From positions 124,001 to 188,000 of the forward strand of contig NZ_ARXV01000007.1 of NCBI RefSeq assembly GCF_000756665.1: a stretch of 64,000 nt of DNA, written 5' to 3'. The position numbers and the translations under genes were made by a program. How positions within the stretch are numbered: position 1 is the first letter of the stretch; each line of letters starts with the position of its first letter. The notes under the pieces are model-generated. The model did no database searches. It was not told where the DNA came from and saw only the letters and a list, made by a program, of their open reading frames with translations. The stretch is from Alcanivorax nanhaiticus. Its GTDB lineage: Bacteria > Pseudomonadota > Gammaproteobacteria > Pseudomonadales > Alcanivoracaceae. This document shows, piece after piece, positions 19,001 through 26,750 of the stretch.

Positions 19001-20251
19001 CGCGGCGATGACGCTCCGGCTGTGGCCCGGGCTGAGAATCGTGACCAGGCCGTACGATTGCGGCAGGAACTGGCCAACAAAAACCGGCTGCGCGAAACCC
19101 TGTTGGCACGTATGGAGAGTGAACATTTTGGCCTCTACCAGATGCTCAAGCTGGACCCGCGAGAAGTCGCGGCCATGCATCAGCAACTCGGTGAGGAGCA
19201 GGCGCTGGTGCAGTATTTGCCCACACCGGACAAGTTGTTGATCCAGCTGGTGACCCGAGAGGGGGCGCAGATCCGGGAAGTGACGGTGAGCCATGCAGAT
19301 CTGGAGTTGGTCAGTGAGCTGGTAGTCAGAGGGATGCGTTATCGCGCCCGACATCTGGAGGCGGGGGAACGAGGACTGTCTGCACCGGCTAACCCTGAGC
19401 AGGGCGCTGCGGAGGAAGTGGGGCAGATGGATAACCACCTGGCCTGGCTTTACGACAAGCTGCTGCGTCCGGTGGAGCGGGAGCTGGAAGGCAAGTCCCA
19501 GGTGCTGGTGACTCCGGTGGGGGCATTGACGTATCTGCCTTTCCCTGCGCTGTTGCGTCAGCCTGGAACGGAAGATGGCCAGCACCGAGAGTATGCGGCC
19601 CAGCGTTTCAATATCGGGGTGGTGCCTTCCCTGTATCACCTGAGCCTGGTGCTGCAACAAAACGGGTCCTACAGTGATGGACTGACTCTGGTGGCAGATC
19701 CAGATGGCAGCTTGCCGGGCGCGCGTCAGGAGGTGAGCCGGATTGCGGCGGAGTCCGCCGGCCAGCCAACCGTGCTGGAAGGCGCGGCAGCCACTTACAC
19801 CAACGTGGCTGCCGCAGTGCGCGACGCCCGGGTGGTGCATCTTGCCACCCATGGCAGTCTGGATCCGGCCGTGCCAGCGGACAGTTACCTGTTACTGGCG
19901 GAGGGCTACCGACTGGATGTGATCGACATTGCGGCGTTGCAACTGGATCAGACCGATCTGGTGGTGCTGTCAGCCTGTGAAACCGGCATCGGCAAACCGG
20001 GGCTGGAGTATGCCACCCTGGCGCGGGCATTCGCCCTGGCCAAGGTGCCTACGGTGGTGGCGTCTTACTGGAAAGTGGATGACGGTGCCACCGCCAATCT
20101 GATGGAGGCTTTCTATGCGAGTATGCGTGAGCATCCTGAAAGCGGCTTCCTGGAAGCCATGGCGGAGGCACAGCGTAGCCTGATTGCCAGCGGTGGCCGC
20201 TATGCGGATCCGGCAGCCTGGGCGGCGTTTACCCTGTTTGGCAAACCGTAA
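13073..20251 (+). CDS. exported giant CHAT-domain protease with ankyrin, repeat, beta-propeller and coiled-coil regions
   Basis: Protein of 2392 residues. A signal peptide (FLLLWALGGALSLAGPAYA) precedes ankyrin-like repeats (residues 60-200; LPLAARQGNLEAVVLLVEAG), TPR-type helical repeats (about 280-900), a YD/RHS-like beta stretch (about 985-1085; LTRIADSSGS, LQFTYNPMGKPVRI), a WLGTARGL/VWVGTAKGL propeller-like region (from about 1335), a coiled coil (about 1945-2025) and a C-terminal CHAT domain (about 2090-2392). The CHAT catalytic pair is visible: His2260 in VVHLATHGS and Cys2302 in VVLSACETG. CHAT enzymes are caspase-like cysteine proteases. The upstream repeats probably form a sensor or scaffold, and the protein should act in the periplasm. 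The following caspase gene starts 48 bases later. Confidence 0.92.
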   Translation: MQSAVWGSAMAAGWPRFLLLWALGGALSLAGPAYAESFREVLASDDAAALEQWLTAEPARVSVKDDAGALPLPLAARQGNLEAVVLLVEAGADLSLTGEEGKTALQWSILGGHGEITDYLLKQSGGQPARNAAGESALHWCARAGNAALCARLMKAGLSPLDKDSQGQTPLEVAISWGHFALLNSLLDNTVLPDAVAQTALSFDDDRIRYWSALYWAGRETLLLASLEQDLLAATPQPLAAYIWSSTLRRQRRLEGAYEAAEPALREALGLTPRIVMALDRDEASALQQFPVEASYQLSDVYALSELASVARDRQQYPAFFGYLEAGLALAPDHWQLVWMYENMKALDQPGMRERAAAFAARQEIRDTLTGEYLRALLPQHTWKYSDRLVFIERFLAAAPQDSRALVAQSLALNGNGYYPQAVEAQLSAIARFPFYARRQYAVEQLLKTGQHDRARRVSMGLAYWYGADNRQARGARYYAEGLMDEGDLGGAREVLETALAAAPEDGRLLIELARLELRDGHSELALAAAAKGAPLIDHLAEHHLATLLEAYRKTGDHAASIAAFRRYEPAIGDVSAGMLEGMLGDLEALGSKEDYRTLLNQALATYPGDAALLMREASARWAQGQRQQARNMLMAILPSSPGSERLLDTLYEYTAALQGEQAARQWAGALTARYPWKKAVWELAERSGAKTVPQMWQEAVSAAPTETFACEALVDHYVGEKEWDRAHGWARSCLQQQEEGAASRLSARQSLLLYDVWVYENQTRHQRLANAQVVAAEASFQEFLEGRGHYMDYLRYQESFCRARKDNRCAAQSLVARSTYQRDSTSHFHDLVARYSEELGANQTFGYGARMLARNPYDRDVVNSFLHKHLLWGGSPIVALKAIKDANARGLDIERSWERKALGQLGDSLSEFEQYTVEGKRPGTSLRYLQWFDAARRSALSADGTRVFYQLDGDMPGVEIVLPSGEQVIRRDHPVFGKPVYFSRGATFLELAYTPSGQLTRIADSSGSVIALHYNDDDEIRELISPEATLQFTYNPMGKPVRIVDVGVGELRVSYDDQGEILAVDSEQGHQMALRITRSFQTLLGMVNQVKRINDVKHLPQLSVDDPELDVLREDYEETEYLSAEEQKSGLALAAYLLAHVGDSARYVMEAEDVLYRAITAAHVHSDDKRFVIRGAEAVTLLHQLYRQVRPHGLPEETFDNWSSAYGWLRSAEQAKSRSKLRKALAAIGEEPITLLRDAHRLQRSDFSNTAYWHRYGNSELLGERLAGAEKQQVLLRENGDVVVATSQGLSVLTEGYWHWFGMDARTQRLSATVAPEAGDERANILALAETEDGVLWLGTARGLLALAGDYEGEVKRWSVAQGLPSARVQALAAHDDQVWVGTAKGLVRLQYGEGQPVPLAAMEGQSIEQVLRLPGSEAALLYRAEDTAWLWAGDQRTRLGRANSMAFDSGRMRAYRLDQDQVFAHSLDGESGVWSLVDETPLLVAGKNDLLMAKRAHELSIWHLGEGEEALVVNTDRGINVLQGNYFEAMPLPFAEQRGGLPLGPRVSWSDEQGLVLFSEEGVYTRREGDSDRVTRDRVYDLLMSEAFDGVFMATGNSILILGNDMPVEAVFPYSSVNARVLAEDAEGRLISHDGYQVVRFAQDSDTPQVLFSARPSVEEEGWQGGIVDMLVDSRGTLWVVAGSSLFRYADQQVTEFNYLLDSKVFPSRSPLLVGVHETLDGGIEVVASNERHLAHQGVDLSGGLLRWNGNGFDNVGKPANWFVTGYTVLDERTALVGTNQDFARELAGEDSWQKRQAFPAMNDPSYQAVKEQNPLFWLGGEGSRFAGENTWLLPTAGGVVLYHGGTWLYPDRLNQLLPYDQARGQYGGRTVHDVAVAENGRVYVATDLGVLLYESQGVASLLNDNQYGQLAFLGGDTQQQQALSNIFLPALAKDSEQGQLLQRYQDMEQQIHELEAKLERADKAPLASPADSKRGDDAPAVARAENRDQAVRLRQELANKNRLRETLLARMESEHFGLYQMLKLDPREVAAMHQQLGEEQALVQYLPTPDKLLIQLVTREGAQIREVTVSHADLELVSELVVRGMRYRARHLEAGERGLSAPANPEQGAAEEVGQMDNHLAWLYDKLLRPVERELEGKSQVLVTPVGALTYLPFPALLRQPGTEDGQHREYAAQRFNIGVVPSLYHLSLVLQQNGSYSDGLTLVADPDGSLPGARQEVSRIAAESAGQPTVLEGAAATYTNVAAAVRDARVVHLATHGSLDPAVPADSYLLLAEGYRLDVIDIAALQLDQTDLVVLSACETGIGKPGLEYATLARAFALAKVPTVVASYWKVDDGATANLMEAFYASMREHPESGFLEAMAEAQRSLIASGGRYADPAAWAAFTLFGKP

Positions 20252-20299
20252 ATGGATGGCCAGCGGAATGTACAAGGAGAGGAACGGGAAACGGTGATC

Positions 20300-22363
20300 A
20301 TGCCAACGAGGGTACGTTTGGGCATCACCCGCAGAGGCTGGTGTGCCGGGGTGTTGTTGTTGGGACTGTTCGCGGCGCTGCCGGTGCAGGCCGCCAAGCG
20401 GGCCCTGCTGGTCGGCGTGGCGGACTACCCGAACCTGCCCTCGTGGCTACAGCTGGCAGCACCGGCCAATGATGTGGAGATAGTCGAGGCATTACTTCGC
20501 CGGCGGGGTTTTGATGACGGCAATATCGAGCAACTGGTCACTGTAGAGGGGAAAACCCAGCCCACTCGCGCCAATATCCTGGCCGCCCTGGATCGTCTGG
20601 CCGCACAGGCCAAAGATGATGATTTCTATTATCTCTACTTTACCGGTCACGGCAGTCGCCAGCCGGCACGCGCCACGGACAATACTGAAACCGATGGCAT
20701 GGATGAAATCTTTCTGCCCACTGATGTGTCTGGTTGGGATCGAGCTACTGGCACGGCGAAAAATGCCATTCTGGATGACGAGCTCGCTGTCTACATTGAT
20801 CGCATTCGTGACCGTGGTGCCGATGTGTGGCTGGTTATCGATAGTTGTTACTCGGGCACCATGACTCGTGGTGCCAGCGCCATTCCGGAAGTCCGTTATC
20901 GTCGGGTGGGCGGTGACGTGTTGGGTATTCCAGACGTGGCCCCGGGCGTGAAAATAACTGACCGGGATGTGATGGCCGACTTCTCCACTCGGGATACAGT
21001 ACAAGGCAAGCCCCGGGGTGAGTTGATTGCGTTTTCGGCCGCACAAAGCGCCCAGACTACGCCGGAGATGAAGTTGCCGCGCAAGGCGGTGGAACGGCGT
21101 TTTCATGGTTTGTTTACTTACACCCTCATGGAAGTCATGGCGGCCAATCCGCAGTTGAGTTATCAGCAACTGGCGCAGCAAGTGCTGTCCCGCTATCAGA
21201 GTTTGCCCTGGCTATCGACTCAACCGCTGTTCAGTGCCAGCGACATGAACAAGCCGCTTTTCAATGACGATAGCCCGGTGCCATCCAGCTATTTTGCATC
21301 GTTTGGAAACGGTGAGTTGCAGGTGCATGCGGGCAGCTTGTCGCTGTTGAATGGCGGAGCCACGGTAGCGGTATTTGATTCCCCCATAGCGAAAACACGC
21401 AAGCGGTTAGGGCGGGTAACACTCAACGGCGCAACGCCGTTACGCAGCTGGGCGACCTTGAGCGATGACGCTGCCAGAGGTTGGCCGGAAACTGTTTATG
21501 TTGAGCTTGAGCAACCGGTGGCGAGCGATAACGTGAATGTGGCCGTGCTGCCGGCAAGTTCATCGTCTGCTGGGCAGCAGGCACAACTCAAAAATTGGCT
21601 GAAGATGCTGTCCGGCTCCGGTAGCGGCATGACGCTGACGGAGCCGGAGCGGGCCGATATTTTGGTAAGCCAGTTTGATGGGTATCTGTGGTTCCTCCGG
21701 GCGGATCAAAGCCTGCCTTGTGAGGAGCAGGTGCTTGATCCATCGGCACGCAAACATTGCATCGACACCCGCTTGCCGCAGCGGATATTGAATATACCTG
21801 TGCCAGACAAAGCGCAATGCAGCCGCTGGCCATTGCAGGAGTGTCTGAAACAAACGTTGAAGACAGGACTGATGAAAATAGCCAAGGTCACGCGCATGCT
21901 GGCCAGCGTGCAATCGTTACCCGGTGCCGATCCGATACTCAGGCAGGTGTTTCGTGTGGAGCGTAATGGCGAAAAGCAACCGCTTTCCGTGAATGACCGG
22001 CCGATCCTGAAAGAGGGCGACCGGATTCTGTTTGCGTTGACCAATCTGAGTGCTCAGCCGCAGGACGTAAGCATTCTGTTCGTGGATAGCCAATACGGCG
22101 TCACGCAACTTTATCCTGACAGTGGTCAGCCCAATCGCTTGGCCAGTGGTGAGTCATTGCACTTTGAGTGGGTGGTGAATCTGGACACGGTAGGCATGGA
22201 GCACTTGATGGTCAGCAGTGTGCCGGGTGTGGGGGTCAGTCAGGACCTGGCTTACCTGCAGCAGTCTCCTCTCAATGTCAGCCTGCGGGATAGCATGGCA
22301 TCTTTGTCCGCGCCCTTGCCTTCCGCAGCCATCAATCTGTTTTCCTGGCAGGTTAGCCGATAG
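20300..22363 (+). CDS. exported caspase-fold (peptidase C14) protein with DUF4384-like C-terminus
   Basis: Protein of 687 residues with a signal peptide (GWCAGVLLLGLFAALPVQA). The p20-like caspase domain follows: AAKRALLVGVADYPN, His117 in YFTGHGSRQ and Cys183 in VIDSCYSG, the metacaspase/C14 dyad. FSAAQSAQTTPEM and an HGLFTYTLMEVM segment complete it. The C-terminal part (LKEGDRILFALTNLSAQPQD, LYPDSG) resembles DUF4384, a common partner of caspases. The location should be the periplasm. The start is uncertain: ATG 20252 directly follows the CHAT stop, and GTG 20294 has a better-spaced AGAGGAA. ATG 20300 is chosen because it opens the signal peptide. It lies downstream of the CHAT gene on the same strand. 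Confidence 0.9.
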   Translation: MPTRVRLGITRRGWCAGVLLLGLFAALPVQAAKRALLVGVADYPNLPSWLQLAAPANDVEIVEALLRRRGFDDGNIEQLVTVEGKTQPTRANILAALDRLAAQAKDDDFYYLYFTGHGSRQPARATDNTETDGMDEIFLPTDVSGWDRATGTAKNAILDDELAVYIDRIRDRGADVWLVIDSCYSGTMTRGASAIPEVRYRRVGGDVLGIPDVAPGVKITDRDVMADFSTRDTVQGKPRGELIAFSAAQSAQTTPEMKLPRKAVERRFHGLFTYTLMEVMAANPQLSYQQLAQQVLSRYQSLPWLSTQPLFSASDMNKPLFNDDSPVPSSYFASFGNGELQVHAGSLSLLNGGATVAVFDSPIAKTRKRLGRVTLNGATPLRSWATLSDDAARGWPETVYVELEQPVASDNVNVAVLPASSSSAGQQAQLKNWLKMLSGSGSGMTLTEPERADILVSQFDGYLWFLRADQSLPCEEQVLDPSARKHCIDTRLPQRILNIPVPDKAQCSRWPLQECLKQTLKTGLMKIAKVTRMLASVQSLPGADPILRQVFRVERNGEKQPLSVNDRPILKEGDRILFALTNLSAQPQDVSILFVDSQYGVTQLYPDSGQPNRLASGESLHFEWVVNLDTVGMEHLMVSSVPGVGVSQDLAYLQQSPLNVSLRDSMASLSAPLPSAAINLFSWQVSR

Positions 22364-22530
22364 AGGCTATTGCTTGTCTCTCAGCGTGCATTGGCGTGTT
22401 CGTGCCCCGCTGAACGGCCAAGCCTGCGAGTTTTCCTGTTTGCGGGAACATCATCTAATGAGCGGATTTCTGCTTCCGCAGACAGCGGTCCATAGGGGCC
22501 TGCTTGCAGGGGAAGATCTGTATGGCAGGG

Positions 22531-22555
22531 TCTCCGCGGCTAAAGGCCGCAGAGA
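22531..22555. repeat. inverted repeat in convergent gap
   Basis: TCTCCGCGGC and GCCGCAGAGA form a 10-base imperfect stem around five bases. No T-run is attached. It may be a terminator-like hairpin or a degraded REP palindrome between the convergent caspase and anti-sigma genes. Nothing else is visible in the 250-base gap. Confidence 0.4.
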
Positions 22556-22613
22556 GCTCCTGCGAAGGAAGGGGGGTGAGCCTCGTGAAACTCTGGGCAG
22601 CAGTGGTGAGGGG

Positions 22614-23402
22614 CTACTGTTTCAGGAGTTGCTGCAGGGCGCTGACCTGAGTATCCACGAAGGCGCAGTTCAGTGGCTCCGGCAACGCTGTTTCGGCGTT
22701 TGGCGGCGTCGGTGGCGCAATCAGCGTCAGGCTGTCTGGATCAGCGCTGCAGATGGCATGGCTGAGCAGTAGCCAGCGGCCCCATTCAAAGCCGAGGGTA
22801 GGAGAGCTGCCTGCCCGTTGCTGGTATTCCTCGCTGGCCAGTACCAGTTGGGCGCGGCCAATACCGGCAAAGCTGGTGGTCATGTTGCGGGTCTGTTGTC
22901 CCTGATAAATGCCGGCAAGAATGTCGGTCACTTCGCTGTCCACGGCGATGGGCAGTGCTCGCATGTAGGGTTGGTCATCCAGATAGCGTGTCAGTTGCGG
23001 AGAGAACTGCTGATAGGCCTGATCCAGTGTCAGCAGGTCGTGGCCGGGTTTGATCACCAGCCAGCCTGCGAAGAGCGCGGCGGCGGCTGCCGTCACGCCG
23101 CCGGCGGGCTGCCACCAGCGCCGGCGTTTTGTGCCGGCGGAAGCGATGCTGGTGACGGTATTGTTGCTGATCCACAGATCATGATTGGCCAGCAACTGCT
23201 GCCAGCGCTGATAGAGCGCCGGGTTATTGGCCAGATGGCTGATGACTTCCTTGCGCCGGGTGGCGTCCAGCATGTTGTCCAGCAGTGCGGCCAGATCCTC
23301 ATCATCCGGCTCGCTACCCTGTGCGGGCTGCGCCTGTGTCAGTGCCAGCGCAATTCGGCTCAGATATTCGTCCTGCCGCTGGCCTGATGTGTTCGATGTC
23401 AT
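22614..23402 (-). CDS. single-pass membrane anti-sigma-like protein
   Basis: Protein of 262 residues. A cytoplasmic part rich in acidic helices (EPDDEDLAALLDNMLDATRR, then VISHLANNPALYQRWQQLLA) resembles the sigma-binding domain of anti-sigma factors, though no zinc His-Cys-Cys motif is present. One membrane helix (GGVTAAAAALFAGWLVI) follows a basic stretch near residue 100, and a 145-residue periplasmic domain completes it, with cysteines in HAICSADPD and LNCAFVD. It is the second gene after the sigma gene on the same strand with a 61-base gap, the usual order for ECF regulation. It probably holds the sigma factor at the membrane until a periplasmic signal arrives. Confidence 0.7.
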   Translation of the reverse strand: MTSNTSGQRQDEYLSRIALALTQAQPAQGSEPDDEDLAALLDNMLDATRRKEVISHLANNPALYQRWQQLLANHDLWISNNTVTSIASAGTKRRRWWQPAGGVTAAAAALFAGWLVIKPGHDLLTLDQAYQQFSPQLTRYLDDQPYMRALPIAVDSEVTDILAGIYQGQQTRNMTTSFAGIGRAQLVLASEEYQQRAGSSPTLGFEWGRWLLLSHAICSADPDSLTLIAPPTPPNAETALPEPLNCAFVDTQVSALQQLLKQ

Positions 23403-23463
23403 AGTCGTTTACCCCTGACTACTGAGATGGACAGATGCTCAGGATGAACACAGACAAAATGCA

Positions 23464-24336
23464 TTATTCTCCACCCTCCGGCAGTAACTGTCGGGATGCC
23501 AGCACCTCGCGAATATGTGCCACGGCACGCTGTGCCAGTCGCGCGGGTTGATGAGTGGGTAGATTCAGACTGCGCGCAATGGCGCTGAACTTGAGTCCGT
23601 CCACGTAGGCCATGCGCAGGATCAGCCGTTGTTCGTCACTCAGCGTGATGGCGCCTCGCAGTGCCTGCAAGGTATCCGGGTTTTGCCAAGCGGATAATGA
23701 TGGTTCCCCGGTTTGTTCCAGCACCAATTGGTGCAGTAACAACAGCAGGGGCTCGAGCCCATCATCGCTGTTGTCATCGTCGCCGGGAGTGTCCTGGTGA
23801 TATTCCTCCAGCGGAATTTCACCGCTTTGCTGGCCACACCAGGGCAGGCGTGCCTTGATGGTTTTCACCATGTCGGTCAGGGCATGGCGGTCACGCAGTG
23901 CGTCATCTTCACCGGCCAGGCGATCAATAGCTACCGGTACGGGTTGTCGTTCCAGGCAGATGAATTTCCACAGTGTCAGCCAGGTATCCCCCAGCTGCTG
24001 CAGCCAGGATGGTGGGCGGATACGGCCAAACTTTTTGCGCGCGTATTCTTCCACCAGATTGCTGCACAGGGTGTAGAGAAAGGTTTCCGGTCGGGATTTG
24101 CCGGTGAACTTGCGGCACTGTGCCCAGTCTCCGCTGGAAAGATGTTCCAGCACATAATCGCTGGCAACTTCGGCATCGGCAGTGTGGCCAAAGCGACGTT
24201 CACAAAGCGCACGGATACGCCCTTGCGTTTGTTCACTGAAAACGATGGCAGGCCAGTCGATCGTCAAGGCTGGGTTGTCCACGGCTGGTTGAGTAACGGC
24301 CCTTCTCCCCGAAGGCGATTCATGGAGGTGATTCAA
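23464..24336 (-). CDS. ECF-like sigma-70 family factor
   Basis: Protein of 290 residues, longer than a typical ECF factor (about 190). The region 2-like segment runs through RKFTGKSRPETFLYTLCSNL and VEEYARKKFGRIRPP, near residues 75-110. The region 4 helix-turn-helix is LSDEQRLILRMAYVDGLKFS with AIARSLNLP and RAVAHIREVL near the C-terminus. The extended acidic linker between them (DTPGDDDNSDDG) is unusual. The start is uncertain: TTG 24336 has no clear ribosome site and a GTG lies 18 codons in. The gene is followed by the anti-sigma-like gene and is divergent from the DUF2059-like gene. Likely targets include its own promoter and the nearby protease genes, but no promoter match was proven. 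Confidence 0.72.
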   Translation of the reverse strand: MNHLHESPSGRRAVTQPAVDNPALTIDWPAIVFSEQTQGRIRALCERRFGHTADAEVASDYVLEHLSSGDWAQCRKFTGKSRPETFLYTLCSNLVEEYARKKFGRIRPPSWLQQLGDTWLTLWKFICLERQPVPVAIDRLAGEDDALRDRHALTDMVKTIKARLPWCGQQSGEIPLEEYHQDTPGDDDNSDDGLEPLLLLLHQLVLEQTGEPSLSAWQNPDTLQALRGAITLSDEQRLILRMAYVDGLKFSAIARSLNLPTHQPARLAQRAVAHIREVLASRQLLPEGGE

Positions 24337-24453
24337 GCATAAACCGGTCGGCCAGAAAACCGGCTGGCGAGTCAGATGCGCCAGCGAGACACTGGTTGGA
24401 ATATCCAGAAGCGGCTAGGCTGGTAAGTGGAATATTCAGTGATGGAAAGAAAA

Positions 24454-25338
24454 ATGGAATACCGCTTTTATGCAGTTCCGGTTAACGGGGTTATTCGCTA
24501 TGTGCTGCTGCTGGCGCTGCTGCTGGCGGGCATGCCGCAGAGTCATGCCGAACAAGATACCTCCGTTGACCGATTGTTGATCGACTCGGGGATTGATGCC
24601 CAGATGCCGGTGTTTGAAAAAATGGTTAACGCCGCACTGGAGCAGAACCCGGGCCTGGATCAGGAAGAGCGCGAGGTACTTCAGCATATTGCCATGGAGT
24701 CTCTCCGTCCCGAGGTGATCTATGAGCACGTCAGGATTGGCGTGGAGCGTGTATTGCAGCCGGGTGATCGGGAAACCCTTTTGTTGTGGTTTAGCTCGCC
24801 GCTGGGGCAGCGTATCACTCAGCTTGAACTGCAAGGGTTGGAAGATGGCGTGTTGTCCGCATTGAAAGCAGCGGCGCCTGCCTTGTTGGCAGACAAAGAG
24901 AGAATGCAGGCGGCGAGTCGCCTGGATGGGTTGATGCAGGCTACAGTGCTGGGATTGAAATTGCAGGAAAAAGCCATGCAGGCTAACCACATTGCCGTGG
25001 AAATTGCCGCGCACCCCAATGCCGCAGTGGACACTGCCGCACTGGAGGCTCAGTTGGAGGAGCATCGTGAGCCTTTGTTGCAACTGATGCAGCAGCAGAC
25101 GTTGCTGTCCCTGGCGTTTACTTATCGTGATCTGCCGCTGGAAAAACTGGCCAGCTATGAAAGTTTCCTCTCCACTTCTGCGGCTCAGCGTTATCAGCAG
25201 GGTATCCAGACCGGTTTATTGGCGGGGGTGGATGGGGTGCTTCGGGATTGGGAATCCGGCGTACGGGATTATTACCAGACCGAAAAAGCGACGCCTTATG
25301 GGGTGGGGTATTCGCGGCGCTCGGTGCCAGCGAGATAA
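24454..25338 (+). CDS. exported DUF2059-like protein
   Basis: A signal peptide (VIRYVLLLALLLAGMPQSHA) precedes a helical periplasmic protein of about 265 residues. The DUF2059-like signature is visible in the second half of the first domain: LQPGDRETLLLWFSSPLGQR. ATG 24454 has GGAAAG just before it; GTG 24427 and ATG 24442 are in frame upstream without a clear site. It is divergent from the ECF-type sigma gene, across 117 bases that contain the inverted repeat CTGGCG-N9-CGCCAG at 24364-24384, so it is a candidate target of that regulator. A caccacagag-type inverted repeat follows. Confidence 0.72.
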   Translation: MEYRFYAVPVNGVIRYVLLLALLLAGMPQSHAEQDTSVDRLLIDSGIDAQMPVFEKMVNAALEQNPGLDQEEREVLQHIAMESLRPEVIYEHVRIGVERVLQPGDRETLLLWFSSPLGQRITQLELQGLEDGVLSALKAAAPALLADKERMQAASRLDGLMQATVLGLKLQEKAMQANHIAVEIAAHPNAAVDTAALEAQLEEHREPLLQLMQQQTLLSLAFTYRDLPLEKLASYESFLSTSAAQRYQQGIQTGLLAGVDGVLRDWESGVRDYYQTEKATPYGVGYSRRSVPAR

Positions 25339-25357
25339 AAGACCCGCATCCAAAAGA

Positions 25358-25436
25358 TTTTCACCACAGAGATTACAGGGTGCACTGAGATTGGAGCCTT
25401 CTTTTTCTCAGTGTGCTCTGTGATCTCTGTGGTAAA
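25358..25436. repeat. imperfect inverted repeat in convergent gap
   Basis: TTTCACCACAGAGATTAC at the left can pair with the reverse complement at the right (GTGATCTCTGTGGTAAA), arms about 31 bases with a few mismatches. It lies between the convergent DUF2059-like and UbiK genes. It may act as a terminator; a similar repeat is widespread in gammaproteobacterial intergenic DNA, from memory. Confidence 0.6.
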
Positions 25437-25459
25437 TACCGCTTTAAAGAGGCTCAGCC

Positions 25460-25708
25460 TTAGCTGTCGGTGCCCTTCTCCAGCTCGGCTACCTGCTTCT
25501 CCAGTGCTTCCAGCTTTTCACGGGTGCGCATCAGTACTTGTTGCTGGATATCAAACTCTTCCCGCGTGATCAGATCCATCCGGCTAACGGTTTCTGCCAG
25601 CACGCTGCGAACATTGCGTTCCACTTCACTGCGCAGGCTGCCCAGGTCGGCAGGCAGGCGGCGGCTGATATCCGCCATCAGGCGGTCAATAATAGGCAGA
25701 TCTGGCAT
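25460..25708 (-). CDS. ubiK: ubiquinone biosynthesis accessory factor UbiK family
   Basis: Short protein of 82 residues matching the UbiK/YqiC (BMFP) family: an amphipathic start MPDLPIIDRLMADISRRLP, then DLGSLRSEVERNVRSVLAE, then a C-terminal coiled coil with REKLEALEKQVAELE. Known members are small trimeric coiled-coil proteins that bind UbiJ and promote aerobic ubiquinone assembly. A GGAG site precedes ATG 25708. The frame is open further upstream but that part overlaps a MITE-like element and is not needed. The gene stands alone; no ubiJ or ubiB is adjacent. Confidence 0.85.
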   Translation of the reverse strand: MPDLPIIDRLMADISRRLPADLGSLRSEVERNVRSVLAETVSRMDLITREEFDIQQQVLMRTREKLEALEKQVAELEKGTDS

Positions 25709-25757
25709 GAAAACTCCGCGGTGGTCGTGGATAGGTAATGGCGTGCACAACGTCCTG

Positions 25758-26039
25758 GGGAGCCTCTGAATAACTCCTTGCATGCTCAGTCTTTCAGGCT
25801 GGTTCGCCCCCTCGGCAAAGGTAAAGAGGGGCGCGCTTTTGATGGCATGCTGGTTGCCTGTCGAAAAAGCGCAACAACGAGTGCGGGCCAGCCTGGAAGA
25901 CCCGGAGGGCGTAGCCTGAAGCGCACATCTGCTGCGCCTTGTCTCTCGGAAAGGGAACCACCCTGACCATCGAGACAAGGCGCAACAGCTGCACGCTTCA
26001 GGCCGCGCTGAGTACGCAAGGAGTTATTCAGAGACTCCC
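25758..26039. mobile_element. MITE-like element with 24-bp terminal inverted repeats
   Basis: Both ends are nearly identical inverted 24-mers: the left GGGAGCCTCTGAATAACTCC... and the right reverse complement GGGAGTCTCTGAATAACTCC..., 23 of 24 matching. The 282 bases have no transposase. The inner right half carries a further 32-base imperfect inverted repeat (25914-25945 with 25972-26003) that could fold into a long hairpin. Terminal inverted repeats, no coding content and intergenic location fit a MITE. The target duplication is not obvious. It sits between ubiK and the glnK promoter. Confidence 0.75.
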
Positions 26040-26074
26040 TTGTAATCCGGACGGGATGGTAGCACGGTGAGTGA

Positions 26075-26677
<603 letters not shown>

Positions 26678-26750
26678 GTTTTACCGTGTTTTGAAATCGA
26701 CCCATGCCAGGGCTTGAAAAAACACGCTTCCATTTCCGGAGGGTTGCATT

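Noticed and set aside
13073..22363. Interpretation of CHAT and caspase as a CRISPR type III-E or gasdermin system
   Set aside because: No repeat array, gRAMP, pore-forming gasdermin-like protein or Cas gene occurs nearby.
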